From Pseudomonas petrae (GTDB lineage Bacteria > Pseudomonadota > Gammaproteobacteria > Pseudomonadales > Pseudomonadaceae), in the NCBI RefSeq assembly GCF_021728295.1, contig NZ_JAKJXE010000007.1:186001-250000 (forward strand): a DNA stretch of 64,000 nt. Direction: 5' to 3'. Below are positions 47,342 through 55,988 of the stretch, piece after piece. Made by a program: the position numbers and the translations under genes. The notes under the pieces are model-generated. The model saw only the letters and a list, made by a program, of their open reading frames with translations. It was not told where the DNA came from and did no database searches. The first letter of the stretch is position 1. Each line of letters opens with the position of its first letter.

Positions 47342-47911
47342 ATGTACCGCCGCATTGCTGTCCTCTGTGTCGCCCTGCTGCTCGGCGCCTGCCAGACCGA
47401 TCGGGTCAACCGTGACTTCGACGCCCAACGCGATTTCGGCGCCTACCGGTCCTGGGCGTGGAAAGAGCCCGGCTTGCAATATCAACCGAACGATCCGCGC
47501 ATCAAAAGTGATCTGACCGAGCAGCGCATTCGCCAGGCGGTCGGGGAGCAACTGGAGCAGCGCGGCCTGAGCATGGCGGCGCCCGGCGTGAAAGCAGACG
47601 TTCAACTGCAGGCATGGCTCATCGTTGAAAACCGCCAGCAGACAGTCACCACCAACTACGGCGGCGGTGGCGGTTATTGGGGCAATCCATGGGGCGGCTA
47701 CTGGGGCGGCCCGATAGGCACTGAGACACGCAACATCGATTACAAAGTCTCAACGCTGCAGATCGACATGCTCGACGGCAAGGACGGCAAGCTGGTCTGG
47801 CGTGGCAGCACCGAGCAGATGGTCAGCGACGGCAACGCCAACCCGGCCGCCCGTGAGCAGGCACTGCGCCAGACGGTGCAGAAAATCCTGCAGCAATACC
47901 CGCCCCACTGA
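47342..47911 (+). CDS. DUF4136 lipoprotein (second of a tandem pair)
   Basis: 189 aa, paralogue of the preceding gene. Lipoprotein signal MYRRIAVLCVALLLGACQT, DFGAYRSWAWKEPGLQ and a C-terminal REQALRQTVQKILQQYPP; also has a Gly/Trp-rich insert (GGGGGYWGNPWGGYWGG). Probably arose by tandem duplication with the first. Function unknown; a cell-envelope lipoprotein. Confidence 0.85.
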   Translation: MYRRIAVLCVALLLGACQTDRVNRDFDAQRDFGAYRSWAWKEPGLQYQPNDPRIKSDLTEQRIRQAVGEQLEQRGLSMAAPGVKADVQLQAWLIVENRQQTVTTNYGGGGGYWGNPWGGYWGGPIGTETRNIDYKVSTLQIDMLDGKDGKLVWRGSTEQMVSDGNANPAAREQALRQTVQKILQQYPPH

Positions 47912-47959
47912 GGTTGAGTCGGTTGTCAGCCAGTGAGGTGGCAACACACCTTCTAAGCG

Positions 47960-47986
47960 GGATTGAGGCAAACCCTGCCTCAATCC
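47960..47986. terminator. Hairpin overlapping the pbpC stop codon
   Basis: Perfect 11-base arms ggattgaggca/tgcctcaatcc with five-base loop, no clear T-tract. Lies between convergent DUF4136 and pbpC genes and includes the pbpC stop; probably protects or ends both transcripts. Confidence 0.6.
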
Positions 47987-50382
47987 ACCACACTGAACTC
48001 CACCCGTGCGGTCTGCCCGCTTTCATCCAGCACGCTCAGTTGGTAGCGCCCCAGGCGTGTGAAAGTGTGGGTGTAGCTATCCTGACTGGCCGTGTCGCCG
48101 ACCGGCATGCCGTCGATGAACCACCAGCGCCGGCCACTCCCGCCCAGCGCCGACAGCGTGAGCCGCAACAACTGCTGACTGCCGGCCGGCAAACGCAACT
48201 GGTCGCCCTCACGTACTCCCACCACGGATAACGGCGGCGCCAGGCTCAATCCCTGGGGCGGGCATGATAAGTCAACGTCCGGGAGACGCGCCTCGCGTCG
48301 CTCGCTCTTCGGCAGCCAAGGCTCAAGCGGCGCAGGCCAGAGGGCGATCTCTTTTGGTTGAGCCTGTGGACAACTTGCCGCGACGCGCAGGCCCTTGTCG
48401 TTCAGCCAGACTTTCTCCGAGAGCCCCAACCCCAGTGGCTGATCGGTCGCCTGCAAGGTCGGCGGCGTCGTGCCGTCGAGGGTCCAGGCGAAACGTTGGC
48501 GACGGCAGTTCGGGTCGCTCTTGCTCATCGGCTGACCCAGCGGCCAGCAGATCGCCGCGACGCCAACGTTGAGCGGCACCGGCAACACAGGCGGCAGGAT
48601 GTTGCGCTGGGCATCGCGGTTCACCAACAGGTCGTGAACCTGCAGCATCAGCGGCGCTGCCGACGCCAGCCCGAACTGCCCGGGCACCGGTGTGCCGTCG
48701 GGCCTGCCGATCCACACGCCAATCAGAAACCTCGGCCCGACGCCAATCGACCACGCATCACGAAAGCCATAGCTGGTGCCGGTTTTCCAGGCCAGTTGCG
48801 GCCGCTGCACGAGTTCCGCATGGGGGTCGAGGTCAGGCCGCGACTGGCCGCTGAGGATGCGCCGAATGATCCACGCCGCCCCCGGCGACATCATTGGCCG
48901 GTCACGCAATCGATCATCGGGCTGCAAGCGAATGTCCGCACTGCGCCCGCCACGCGCGAAAGCGCTGTAGCCGCCGACCAGATCCTCCAGTCGGCTGCCC
49001 GCGCCGCCGAGAATCAGCGCCAGATTGGGCTCGGCCAGGGGCGGCAGGGTCAGCGGCACACCGCCGTTGCGCAATTCGGCGGCGAAGCGCTTGGGTCCGT
49101 AGGCTTCCAGCAACTGCACCGCCGGCAGGTTGAGGGACATCGACAGCGCCGAACTCGCCGCCACCGCGCCGTTGAAACCCGACGAGAAATTGCCGGGACG
49201 ATAGTCGCCATAGCGTCGTGGCACGTCCTGCAGCAACGATTCGGAATGGATGAGCCCGGCGTCGATGGCCTTGCCGTAGAGAAAGGGTTTGAGCGTCGAG
49301 CCGGGCGAACGCAGCGCGCTGACCATGTCCACATGGCCAAAACGTTTGGCGTCGCCAATGTCCACCGAGCCGACGTACGCGCGCACGGCCATGTTCTGCG
49401 CCTCCACCACCAGAATCGCGGCGGACGTGCGCTCGGGCAAACGGGCGCGCCAGCCCAACAGCAGGTCCTCGAGACGACGCTGCAGCCCGGCGTCCAGCGT
49501 AGTGCGGATCAGCGGCGGGCTGTTCGGGCGATTCAGGCGTCGGGCCAGCAATGGCGCCAGGCTCGGTTCCTGACGAGGCGCGAGCAGCAGCGGTTCTTCC
49601 AGCGCTTCGTCAACAGCACCCTGCGGCCATGTGCCGAACTCCGCCAGACGCCGCAGCACTTTGTCCCGCGCGACCTGAGCGCGTTGCGCGTGGCGATCAG
49701 GACGCAAGCGACTCGGCGCCTGGGGCAGCACCGCCAACAGCGCCGCGTCGGCACGGGTCAGTTGTTGCGGGGACTTACCCAGGTAGGCCCAACTGGCGGC
49801 GGCGACGCCCTGCAACGTGCCACCAAACGGCGCGCGGTTTAGGTACAGCACAAGGATGTCCTGTTTGGACAGGTGCCATTCCAATTGCGCAGTCCGCCAG
49901 AGCTGCCGAAGTTTGCCCGCCAGCGTGCGTGAATGCGGGTCGAGCAAACGCGCCACCTGCATCGACAGCGTGCTGCCCCCGGACACCACGTGGCCGCCGC
50001 TGAGGTTTTGCCAGGCGGCGCGCGCCAGCGCCATGGGGTTCACGCCGGGATGCTGATAGAACCAGCGATCCTCGTAGGTCAGCAGCGCTTCAAGGTAATA
50101 GGGCGACACCTGATCGACCGTCACCGGGTAGCGCCAGACACCATTGGCATCGGCGAATCGCCACAGCGGCGTGCCGTCTTCGGCGAGCACCACGCGGGCC
50201 AGATCATCCTTGGGCAAGGGCAGCGGCCATATCCGGTCGGCGAGCCAGAGCAGCAGACACACGATAAGCAGGCTGCCGATGAGCCAGGCGAAAGCGCGGG
50301 CACAGCGTTGATTTATTCGCGAGCACGCTCGCTCCCACAATCCCGAGCGGATCTGTCGCAGCAATAATCGTGTGATCTTCAC
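47980..50382 (-). CDS. pbpC: Penicillin-binding protein 1C (PbpC)
   Basis: 800 aa. Class A PBP with cytoplasmic tail, one TM helix (about residues 30-50), a GT51 glycosyltransferase with catalytic E104 (LTYEDRWFYQHPG) and GGSTLSMQ, then a transpeptidase with S362xxK in SPGSTLKPF, SLN at 416-418 and KTGT at 533-536, and the C-terminal BiPBP_C module. Makes periplasmic peptidoglycan; in many proteobacteria PbpC is paired with alpha-2-macroglobulin, which is also here. A REP element (50316-50340) is translated as residues 15-23 in the cytoplasmic tail. A perfect 11-base hairpin overlaps the stop. Confidence 0.95.
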   Translation of the reverse strand: MKITRLLLRQIRSGLWERACSRINQRCARAFAWLIGSLLIVCLLLWLADRIWPLPLPKDDLARVVLAEDGTPLWRFADANGVWRYPVTVDQVSPYYLEALLTYEDRWFYQHPGVNPMALARAAWQNLSGGHVVSGGSTLSMQVARLLDPHSRTLAGKLRQLWRTAQLEWHLSKQDILVLYLNRAPFGGTLQGVAAASWAYLGKSPQQLTRADAALLAVLPQAPSRLRPDRHAQRAQVARDKVLRRLAEFGTWPQGAVDEALEEPLLLAPRQEPSLAPLLARRLNRPNSPPLIRTTLDAGLQRRLEDLLLGWRARLPERTSAAILVVEAQNMAVRAYVGSVDIGDAKRFGHVDMVSALRSPGSTLKPFLYGKAIDAGLIHSESLLQDVPRRYGDYRPGNFSSGFNGAVAASSALSMSLNLPAVQLLEAYGPKRFAAELRNGGVPLTLPPLAEPNLALILGGAGSRLEDLVGGYSAFARGGRSADIRLQPDDRLRDRPMMSPGAAWIIRRILSGQSRPDLDPHAELVQRPQLAWKTGTSYGFRDAWSIGVGPRFLIGVWIGRPDGTPVPGQFGLASAAPLMLQVHDLLVNRDAQRNILPPVLPVPLNVGVAAICWPLGQPMSKSDPNCRRQRFAWTLDGTTPPTLQATDQPLGLGLSEKVWLNDKGLRVAASCPQAQPKEIALWPAPLEPWLPKSERREARLPDVDLSCPPQGLSLAPPLSVVGVREGDQLRLPAGSQQLLRLTLSALGGSGRRWWFIDGMPVGDTASQDSYTHTFTRLGRYQLSVLDESGQTARVEFSVVD
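50316..50340. repeat. REP element inside the pbpC coding sequence
   Basis: ttcgcgagcacgctcgctcccacaa is the well-known fluorescens-group REP core (tgtgggagcgagc...gctcgcgaa on the other strand). It is read in frame by pbpC as LWERACSRI. Confidence 0.85.
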
Positions 50383-50477
50383 AGAAAGCCTTTACCCGAC
50401 AGGGAACTCGCCCAGACAATCGACAGCCAAAGCGAGCAACGCCGTTTTTGGTCCACGTCCCTCATCAGGAAGCAAAT

Positions 50478-50771
50478 ATGCAGGTAGAAAGCGTTTTCGA
50501 ATGGCTCGGCCAAGTGATTGGCGCCGTGATCCGCTTCGTCGTCGACGGCTTAAGCTGGTTGTTCAACATGTTCACTCACGCGGGCGGCAATTTCGTTGAC
50601 GGCCTGTCGCGCACGCTGGGCATGGACACTTCAATCGTCAGCATCGTGGCCCTGGTCATCGGGCTGATGCTGCTGTATTCAGCGATCCGCGCCTTCATGC
50701 GCGCCTCGATCATCATGGGGATCATCTGGCTGTTTCTGGGGTTGTGGCTGTTGAGCTGGATTATTCATTGA
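50478..50771 (+). CDS. Small conserved membrane protein
   Basis: 97 aa from ATG 50478 (MQVESVFEWLGQVIGAVIRFVVDGLSWLF). Amphipathic N-terminus and two or more hydrophobic helices at the C-terminus (SIVSIVALVIGLMLLYSAIRAF and IIMGIIWLFLGLWLLSWII). No recognised domain. It lies between pbpC and the macroglobulin gene but on the opposite strand. Function unknown. Confidence 0.7.
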   Translation: MQVESVFEWLGQVIGAVIRFVVDGLSWLFNMFTHAGGNFVDGLSRTLGMDTSIVSIVALVIGLMLLYSAIRAFMRASIIMGIIWLFLGLWLLSWIIH

Positions 50772-50807
50772 TCGGCAAGTAGCCGCGTGATCGTCCCCTC
50801 GTTGCGC

Positions 50808-50911
50808 TGATCGTTCCCACGCTCCGCGTGGGAATGCAGCCTCAGACGCTCCGCGTCACCTAACGCGGAGCGCCGACCGAGTCGCTACCACGCAGAGCGT
50901 GGGAGCGATCA
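50808..50911. repeat. Composite fluorescens-type REP (BIME-like)
   Basis: Opens tgatcgttccc, closes gggagcgatca as its inverse, with hairpins cccacgctccgcgtggg and gacgctccgcgtc/acgcggagcg inside. Occupies the gap between the 3' ends of the small membrane protein and macroglobulin genes. Confidence 0.88.
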
Positions 50912-50923
50912 CCTTGGTCACTT

Positions 50924-53900
50924 CTACTTCTTGCCCTTCACCACCAACTGCGCCGGCGCTTCGCCCAATGCCTGCCAGTTCGGCCGGTACATCGACTCCA
51001 CTTGCGGCGGCGGCACGCGGTACACGCCCGGCGTCACAGCCCGCGCCAGATACAGCAGGTGCACCGTGTTGAACCCTTCCAGGTCCACCGCAGCCACATA
51101 ACGATCGCCGCGGAATTCCTGATGCTTCACGCCAGCGTTTTCCATCGATTCGCGCCACTGCTTCACGGACTCGCTGGCGTCCTCCAGGCTGGCCGAGCTC
51201 TGCGCCAGATTCTGATTCTCGATCTCCAGGCCCGCGGGCAGCAGGTCCACCACCAACGCATCCGGCACGCGCTCCTTGGCCTTGATCTCAAGATGCACCA
51301 ACACCAGTTCTCCGCTCTTCAGTCCATTGAGGTTCAGCGCCTCCCCGTCCATGCCCAGGTAATCACGGCTGATCGACAGGTTCTCGCCCCCGGCCGCAGG
51401 CGGCTGCGACGGATAACCGGAAATCGTCATCTGCTGATACAGCGTGTCGCCGCCGGTATTCTGCACCGTCAACGGCGCGGCCAGCACTGAACTGTCGAGC
51501 TTGACGCCCGGCTGATCGTTGCTCAGTTCGCGATTATTGCTGCCGCTGGTCAACGTCGCCGCCCATTTGGCTTCGGGCTTGCCGAGCAGATCGCGACCGG
51601 CGAGGAACAGCGAATTGCGCTCCTGCGTCGACAGGTACCGGTTCGCCGCGACCTGATCGGACAGCGCAAACAGCCGCTCCTCGACCTTGTCCGGCGCCAG
51701 TTTGTTTTCTTCCAGCAGCGACAGAATCAACGCCTGATCACGCAGCGGGCTGCCGTAATCGGCGAGCCAGTCGTTGGCCTTGCGACCAGCCGCCAACCCT
51801 GCGAGCAGGGCTTGATCAGCGCGGGGTTTGTCACCCATTTTCTCCAGCGCAATGGACAGCTGCACCAGCGGCAGGCCTGATCGCGCGTCGCTGCGGCGAT
51901 CGAACAGGCTGCGCAGCGCACCCAACGGCGCCTGCTGACTGCGCGACAGCACCAGACCGGCGTAGGCCTGCACGGCGAAACGGGTGTGATCGGCGTTCTC
52001 GCTGTAATTCACCTCGATCTGATTGCGCTCCTGCAAGTAACGCAGCAGCCGCTCGTTGGCCTTCTTCAGCGCATCCGGCGGCACGGCAAAGCCTTGGTCG
52101 CGGGCGCGCAGCAGGAAGTCGGTGACGTACGCGGTCAGCCAGTATTCCTCCTCGCCGTCCGCCGCCCACAGGCCGAAGCTGCCGTTGTAGCGCTGCATAC
52201 CGATCAGTCGCTCGATGCCCAGTTCGATCTTGCGCTTGCGCTCGGCGTCGGATTCGCCTTGCAGGCCCAGACGCTTGAGCGTTGCGGCGTCGGCGTAAAG
52301 CGACGGGTACAAGCCGCTGGTGGTCTGCTCCAGGCAACCGTAGGGGTAGGCTTTCAGCGCGCGTATCTGTTCGCCAAGGTTCAGCGGCGGACGGCTCGAA
52401 ACCGACAGCAGCGCCTCGCGCCCCGCTGGCTCGAACGCCTCAAGCGCGCCGTCCGGCAGGCTCCATGCCTGATCTTTGAGCACAGCGCGGTATTGCTTGA
52501 GCATCGCCGGGTACGCAGGGCGTACGCCGATGGTCCACTCGCGGCTGAAGGCCGACAGGTTCTCACCCGGCAGGTCCAGACCGTTGACCGTGACCCGAAT
52601 GACGCCCTGACCGAAACCGCCCAGCGCCTTGACCGGAATCTGCAGGGTGGTTCGCTGCCCCTGATTCAGGCTGACGGCTTTGGCGCCGTCGCCTTCAGCC
52701 AGACTCAACTGCCCTTCAGCAACCACTTGCACGTTGAGCTTCTGCGCCTTGCCGGACAGGTTCGACAGGTCGAGCGCTACCTTGGTCTGGTCGCCGCCCG
52801 CCAGGAATCGGGGCGCCGACAGCTCGGCAATCAGCGGCGCCGCGACAACAGTTTTCGCCTCGGCCATGCCGTAGCGCTCGTCGGTCCAGGCCTGGGCCAT
52901 GATCCGCAGCTCACCGTTGAAATCCGGGATGTCGACGCTGACTTCCGCGTCGCCCTGCTCGTTCAGGGTCACCGGCGCGCTTTGCAGGGCGACGATGGTG
53001 ACGCTGGTTTCCGGCCGCTTGCCGCCTTTGGCCAGCGCCGCGTCACCGCCGAAGGCCAGGCTGGCGAGACGATTACGCCCGGCCTCGATCAACTGCCCGT
53101 AGATGTCCAGTTGATCGGCGCCATATTCCTTGCGCCCGAACATCGCCGCGAACGGATCCGGCGTGGCGTATTCAGTGATGTTGAGAATGCCGACGTCCAC
53201 CGCAGCGACCAGCACATGCACGCTCTTCGGGACCGTACCGTCGGCGTTCTTCGCGTTGACCTTCAGCTTGAGCGGCTGCTTGGGTCGCATCTTTTCGGGT
53301 GCCGTGACGGTCAGCGCCAGCTTGCGCTGCGAGCGGTCCAGCGGCAGGTGCAACACGCCCACGGCGCGTTTCGGCGTGACGTTGGCTTTGCGCTCACCCG
53401 GACGAATCACCAGCGCGCTGACATAGAGGTCATGCCGCGCCCATTTCTTGTCCACCGGGATGTCGTAGGTTTTGCCTTCTGCAGGCACATCGATCTCTTG
53501 CCACCACAGCGGCCCTTCGCTCGATTCCACCAACAGATAGCCCTTGCCCGCAGACGGCGGCGTGACCGTCACTTTGGCGGTGTCGCCGTCGGCATAGGCC
53601 GGTTTGTCCAGCGCCAGCTTGACCTGATCGGGACGCACAGCGCCGCCTTCGGCATTGTCCTGCCAGCGATAACCAGCCCAGAAACGCACGCTGCTGATCA
53701 GGCCGGTGGATGGATCCTCGACTTCGACGCGATAAGGGCCCCACTCCACCGGGAAGCTGATTTTCGCCGTCGAGTCCTTCTTCACGCTGAGGGTTTCTTC
53801 GGACAGGTTGAGAAACTTCTCGTTAAAGTGGTAACTCCAGCCATCGCTGTCGGAGTAGTTCCAGTAGTAATCGCGGCGCTCGCGGACCAGCCGCACCTTG

Positions 53901-55849
53901 AGGTTGTCGGCGGCCAGTTTGTGGCCTTGGGCGTCGGCCATCAGCACTTCGAACTCAACCGGGCCGTCGCCATCAGTGGCTTCGCCGTCGTACAAGCCAC
54001 GCAGGCCCGGCATTGCATCGGCGGGCCAGACCGGCTGGGTCAGTCGCCGCGTGATCGGACGCCCACCCGACTCCTGCAAACTGGCCTGCAGCACCAGCTC
54101 CAGCGGCGAACGGGCCTTGGCCCATTGGCTGTCGATACTCAGGTCGAGCTTGCCGTTGGCATCCAGCGTGCTGTCTTCGATTTCCAGGTCTTGCTTGAGG
54201 TCTTCCTCGGTCACCGAACCAAACTGATAACCCGGCAGACCGGGCACGGCTTCCCGCAGAGGACGCACATACAGCTGACCGTTCAGGCGATTGCCCGACG
54301 CGGGTGCGCCGTAGAGGTATCGACCGGTAATCGCCACATCGAACGGCGCATCGGGCGCCAGCGGGGTGTCGCTGCCCTTGAGTTCCAGCGCCATGCGCTC
54401 CGGCAGGAAGTCCTCGACCTGGAATTCATACAGCTGCGGCTTGCCGTCACCGAGGTCGAAGACCAATTGCCAGCGACCTGTCGGTGCTTCGTCCGACAGC
54501 TGCAATTGATACTGATACAGCCCGGTGGCGTCAGCGTCCCAGACGAACTTGCGACTGACCTGCTCATCCGGGCGACGCACTTCCACAGTGATCGGCTGAG
54601 GTTTCACGCTCTTGCCGTCGCTGTCACGCAGCAAGCCGTTGAGCAGCACCACTTCGCCCGGCCGATAGAGATCGCGCGGCCCGAAGATGAAAAATTGCAG
54701 CGGGTGGGCCTTGGGGCCGGTGATGTCGAATTCCGCCAGATCCAGCGCAGCGCTGTTCAGGCGCAGCATGCTGGTCTGCTCACCCTGATGCGCCAGCAGC
54801 ACTTCAGCCTTGGCCGGCAATGGCAGCTCGGCGTGGCCCGCGTTGTCGGTCTTGCCCTGGCCGATCACGCGGCCCTTCTCGTCATACAGCTCGACGTCAA
54901 CGCCGCTCAGGGCTTTGCCGCCTTCCAGCGCCTGAGTGAAGACGTCCAGGCGATTGGCGTAACGGTGCGCCGACAGGCCGATGTCACTGAGGGTGAACAG
55001 CGTGGCAGGTTGCGTGTAGTTGTAGGTCCCGGAGGCGCGCATCACAGCCAGATAAACGCCCGGCTGCTGCAGCGGTTTGAGGCCGGAGATCGGCAGCAGA
55101 ACGGTCTCTCGGGTGTTGCGCGCAGGGTTCAGGTCGAAACGGCCGCTGTAGACCAGATCGGCCAGGGGCAACAATTCTTTGGATTGGTAACTCTCAAGAC
55201 TCGACGAGCCTTCCCACGAGCCAAGAAACGCAGGCAGTGACTCAGGCTTGATGCGGAAGAATTCGACATCGACTTTATCGACATTGAGGGCGATCACCGG
55301 CAGGCCTTCAGCGAGCCGGGTTGGCAGCAGACTGCCGCGACTGGCGAAGCCCACGGTCGCCTGGAGGTCAGAGGTTTCCAGCCGCGCGGAATACTCGGCC
55401 GCCAGGGTGTTGTTGTTCACCGCCACCAGACCCGGGTCGATGGTCAGCACCAGTTTGCGCTTGGGCTCGAGGTGACGAAGGCGTAGCTCCATGAGGTTGT
55501 CCGACAGCTCCCAGGCGCCATCGACCTTGCCGTCCTTGCTGTCGACCAAGTGCACTTTTTCAGCAAATTTCTGATCGGGGTTCAATGGCACCGAGAAGCT
55601 CAACGAGAGCGTGCTGGCGCCATCGAGCTGAACTTCGGAGACGTCCACCACCGTCAACTCGCGCCCGGCGTACCGCTTGCTCAGCGCGGGAATGTCCACC
55701 GCAGGTTTGGGCTTGGCATCGGCGGGGCCAGATTGCGCAGCTGCAGCGGCAGGTGGAGCGGGGACAGGCGCGGGCTTGTCGGACGAAGAGGAATCGCAGG
55801 CACTGAGCAGTACCAGCGCGCAGGCCAGGAACAATCCTTTGTTTAGCAT
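50924..55849 (-). CDS. Bacterial alpha-2-macroglobulin (YfhM-like lipoprotein)
   Basis: 1641 aa. Lipoprotein signal MLNKGLFLACALVLLSAC. Periplasmic protease trap tethered to the inner membrane; the thioester motif is intact as C1172-L-E-Q1175 in YPYGCLEQTTSG, so this is the thioester-forming class. MG domains fill the first 1000 residues, followed by the bait region, thioester domain and receptor-binding-like C-terminus (PALVVDLLPAGLEIENQN-like, then NTVHLLYLARAV). It is thought to protect peptidoglycan repair by PbpC, which lies 0.5 kb downstream on the same strand but separated by an opposite-strand gene. Confidence 0.95.
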   Translation of the reverse strand: MLNKGLFLACALVLLSACDSSSSDKPAPVPAPPAAAAAQSGPADAKPKPAVDIPALSKRYAGRELTVVDVSEVQLDGASTLSLSFSVPLNPDQKFAEKVHLVDSKDGKVDGAWELSDNLMELRLRHLEPKRKLVLTIDPGLVAVNNNTLAAEYSARLETSDLQATVGFASRGSLLPTRLAEGLPVIALNVDKVDVEFFRIKPESLPAFLGSWEGSSSLESYQSKELLPLADLVYSGRFDLNPARNTRETVLLPISGLKPLQQPGVYLAVMRASGTYNYTQPATLFTLSDIGLSAHRYANRLDVFTQALEGGKALSGVDVELYDEKGRVIGQGKTDNAGHAELPLPAKAEVLLAHQGEQTSMLRLNSAALDLAEFDITGPKAHPLQFFIFGPRDLYRPGEVVLLNGLLRDSDGKSVKPQPITVEVRRPDEQVSRKFVWDADATGLYQYQLQLSDEAPTGRWQLVFDLGDGKPQLYEFQVEDFLPERMALELKGSDTPLAPDAPFDVAITGRYLYGAPASGNRLNGQLYVRPLREAVPGLPGYQFGSVTEEDLKQDLEIEDSTLDANGKLDLSIDSQWAKARSPLELVLQASLQESGGRPITRRLTQPVWPADAMPGLRGLYDGEATDGDGPVEFEVLMADAQGHKLAADNLKVRLVRERRDYYWNYSDSDGWSYHFNEKFLNLSEETLSVKKDSTAKISFPVEWGPYRVEVEDPSTGLISSVRFWAGYRWQDNAEGGAVRPDQVKLALDKPAYADGDTAKVTVTPPSAGKGYLLVESSEGPLWWQEIDVPAEGKTYDIPVDKKWARHDLYVSALVIRPGERKANVTPKRAVGVLHLPLDRSQRKLALTVTAPEKMRPKQPLKLKVNAKNADGTVPKSVHVLVAAVDVGILNITEYATPDPFAAMFGRKEYGADQLDIYGQLIEAGRNRLASLAFGGDAALAKGGKRPETSVTIVALQSAPVTLNEQGDAEVSVDIPDFNGELRIMAQAWTDERYGMAEAKTVVAAPLIAELSAPRFLAGGDQTKVALDLSNLSGKAQKLNVQVVAEGQLSLAEGDGAKAVSLNQGQRTTLQIPVKALGGFGQGVIRVTVNGLDLPGENLSAFSREWTIGVRPAYPAMLKQYRAVLKDQAWSLPDGALEAFEPAGREALLSVSSRPPLNLGEQIRALKAYPYGCLEQTTSGLYPSLYADAATLKRLGLQGESDAERKRKIELGIERLIGMQRYNGSFGLWAADGEEEYWLTAYVTDFLLRARDQGFAVPPDALKKANERLLRYLQERNQIEVNYSENADHTRFAVQAYAGLVLSRSQQAPLGALRSLFDRRSDARSGLPLVQLSIALEKMGDKPRADQALLAGLAAGRKANDWLADYGSPLRDQALILSLLEENKLAPDKVEERLFALSDQVAANRYLSTQERNSLFLAGRDLLGKPEAKWAATLTSGSNNRELSNDQPGVKLDSSVLAAPLTVQNTGGDTLYQQMTISGYPSQPPAAGGENLSISRDYLGMDGEALNLNGLKSGELVLVHLEIKAKERVPDALVVDLLPAGLEIENQNLAQSSASLEDASESVKQWRESMENAGVKHQEFRGDRYVAAVDLEGFNTVHLLYLARAVTPGVYRVPPPQVESMYRPNWQALGEAPAQLVVKGKK

Positions 55850-55988
55850 GAGGCACTCATTTGGACGGCAGCGATGAGGGAGCAGAAGTTATAGCATCGC
55901 TTTGGCGTTCGTAAAGCGCGGCGCGCAGATAGACCGTGGGTTTGTGCGTTTGTTCTCGCTACACTCGCGCGCTTGCCCGGGAGCCTTC

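Noticed and set aside
51986..55240. 1084-aa open frame on the plus strand
   Set aside because: Lies fully antisense to the alpha-2-macroglobulin gene. The sequence is a codon-shadow of GC-rich DNA, without domains or ribosome site.
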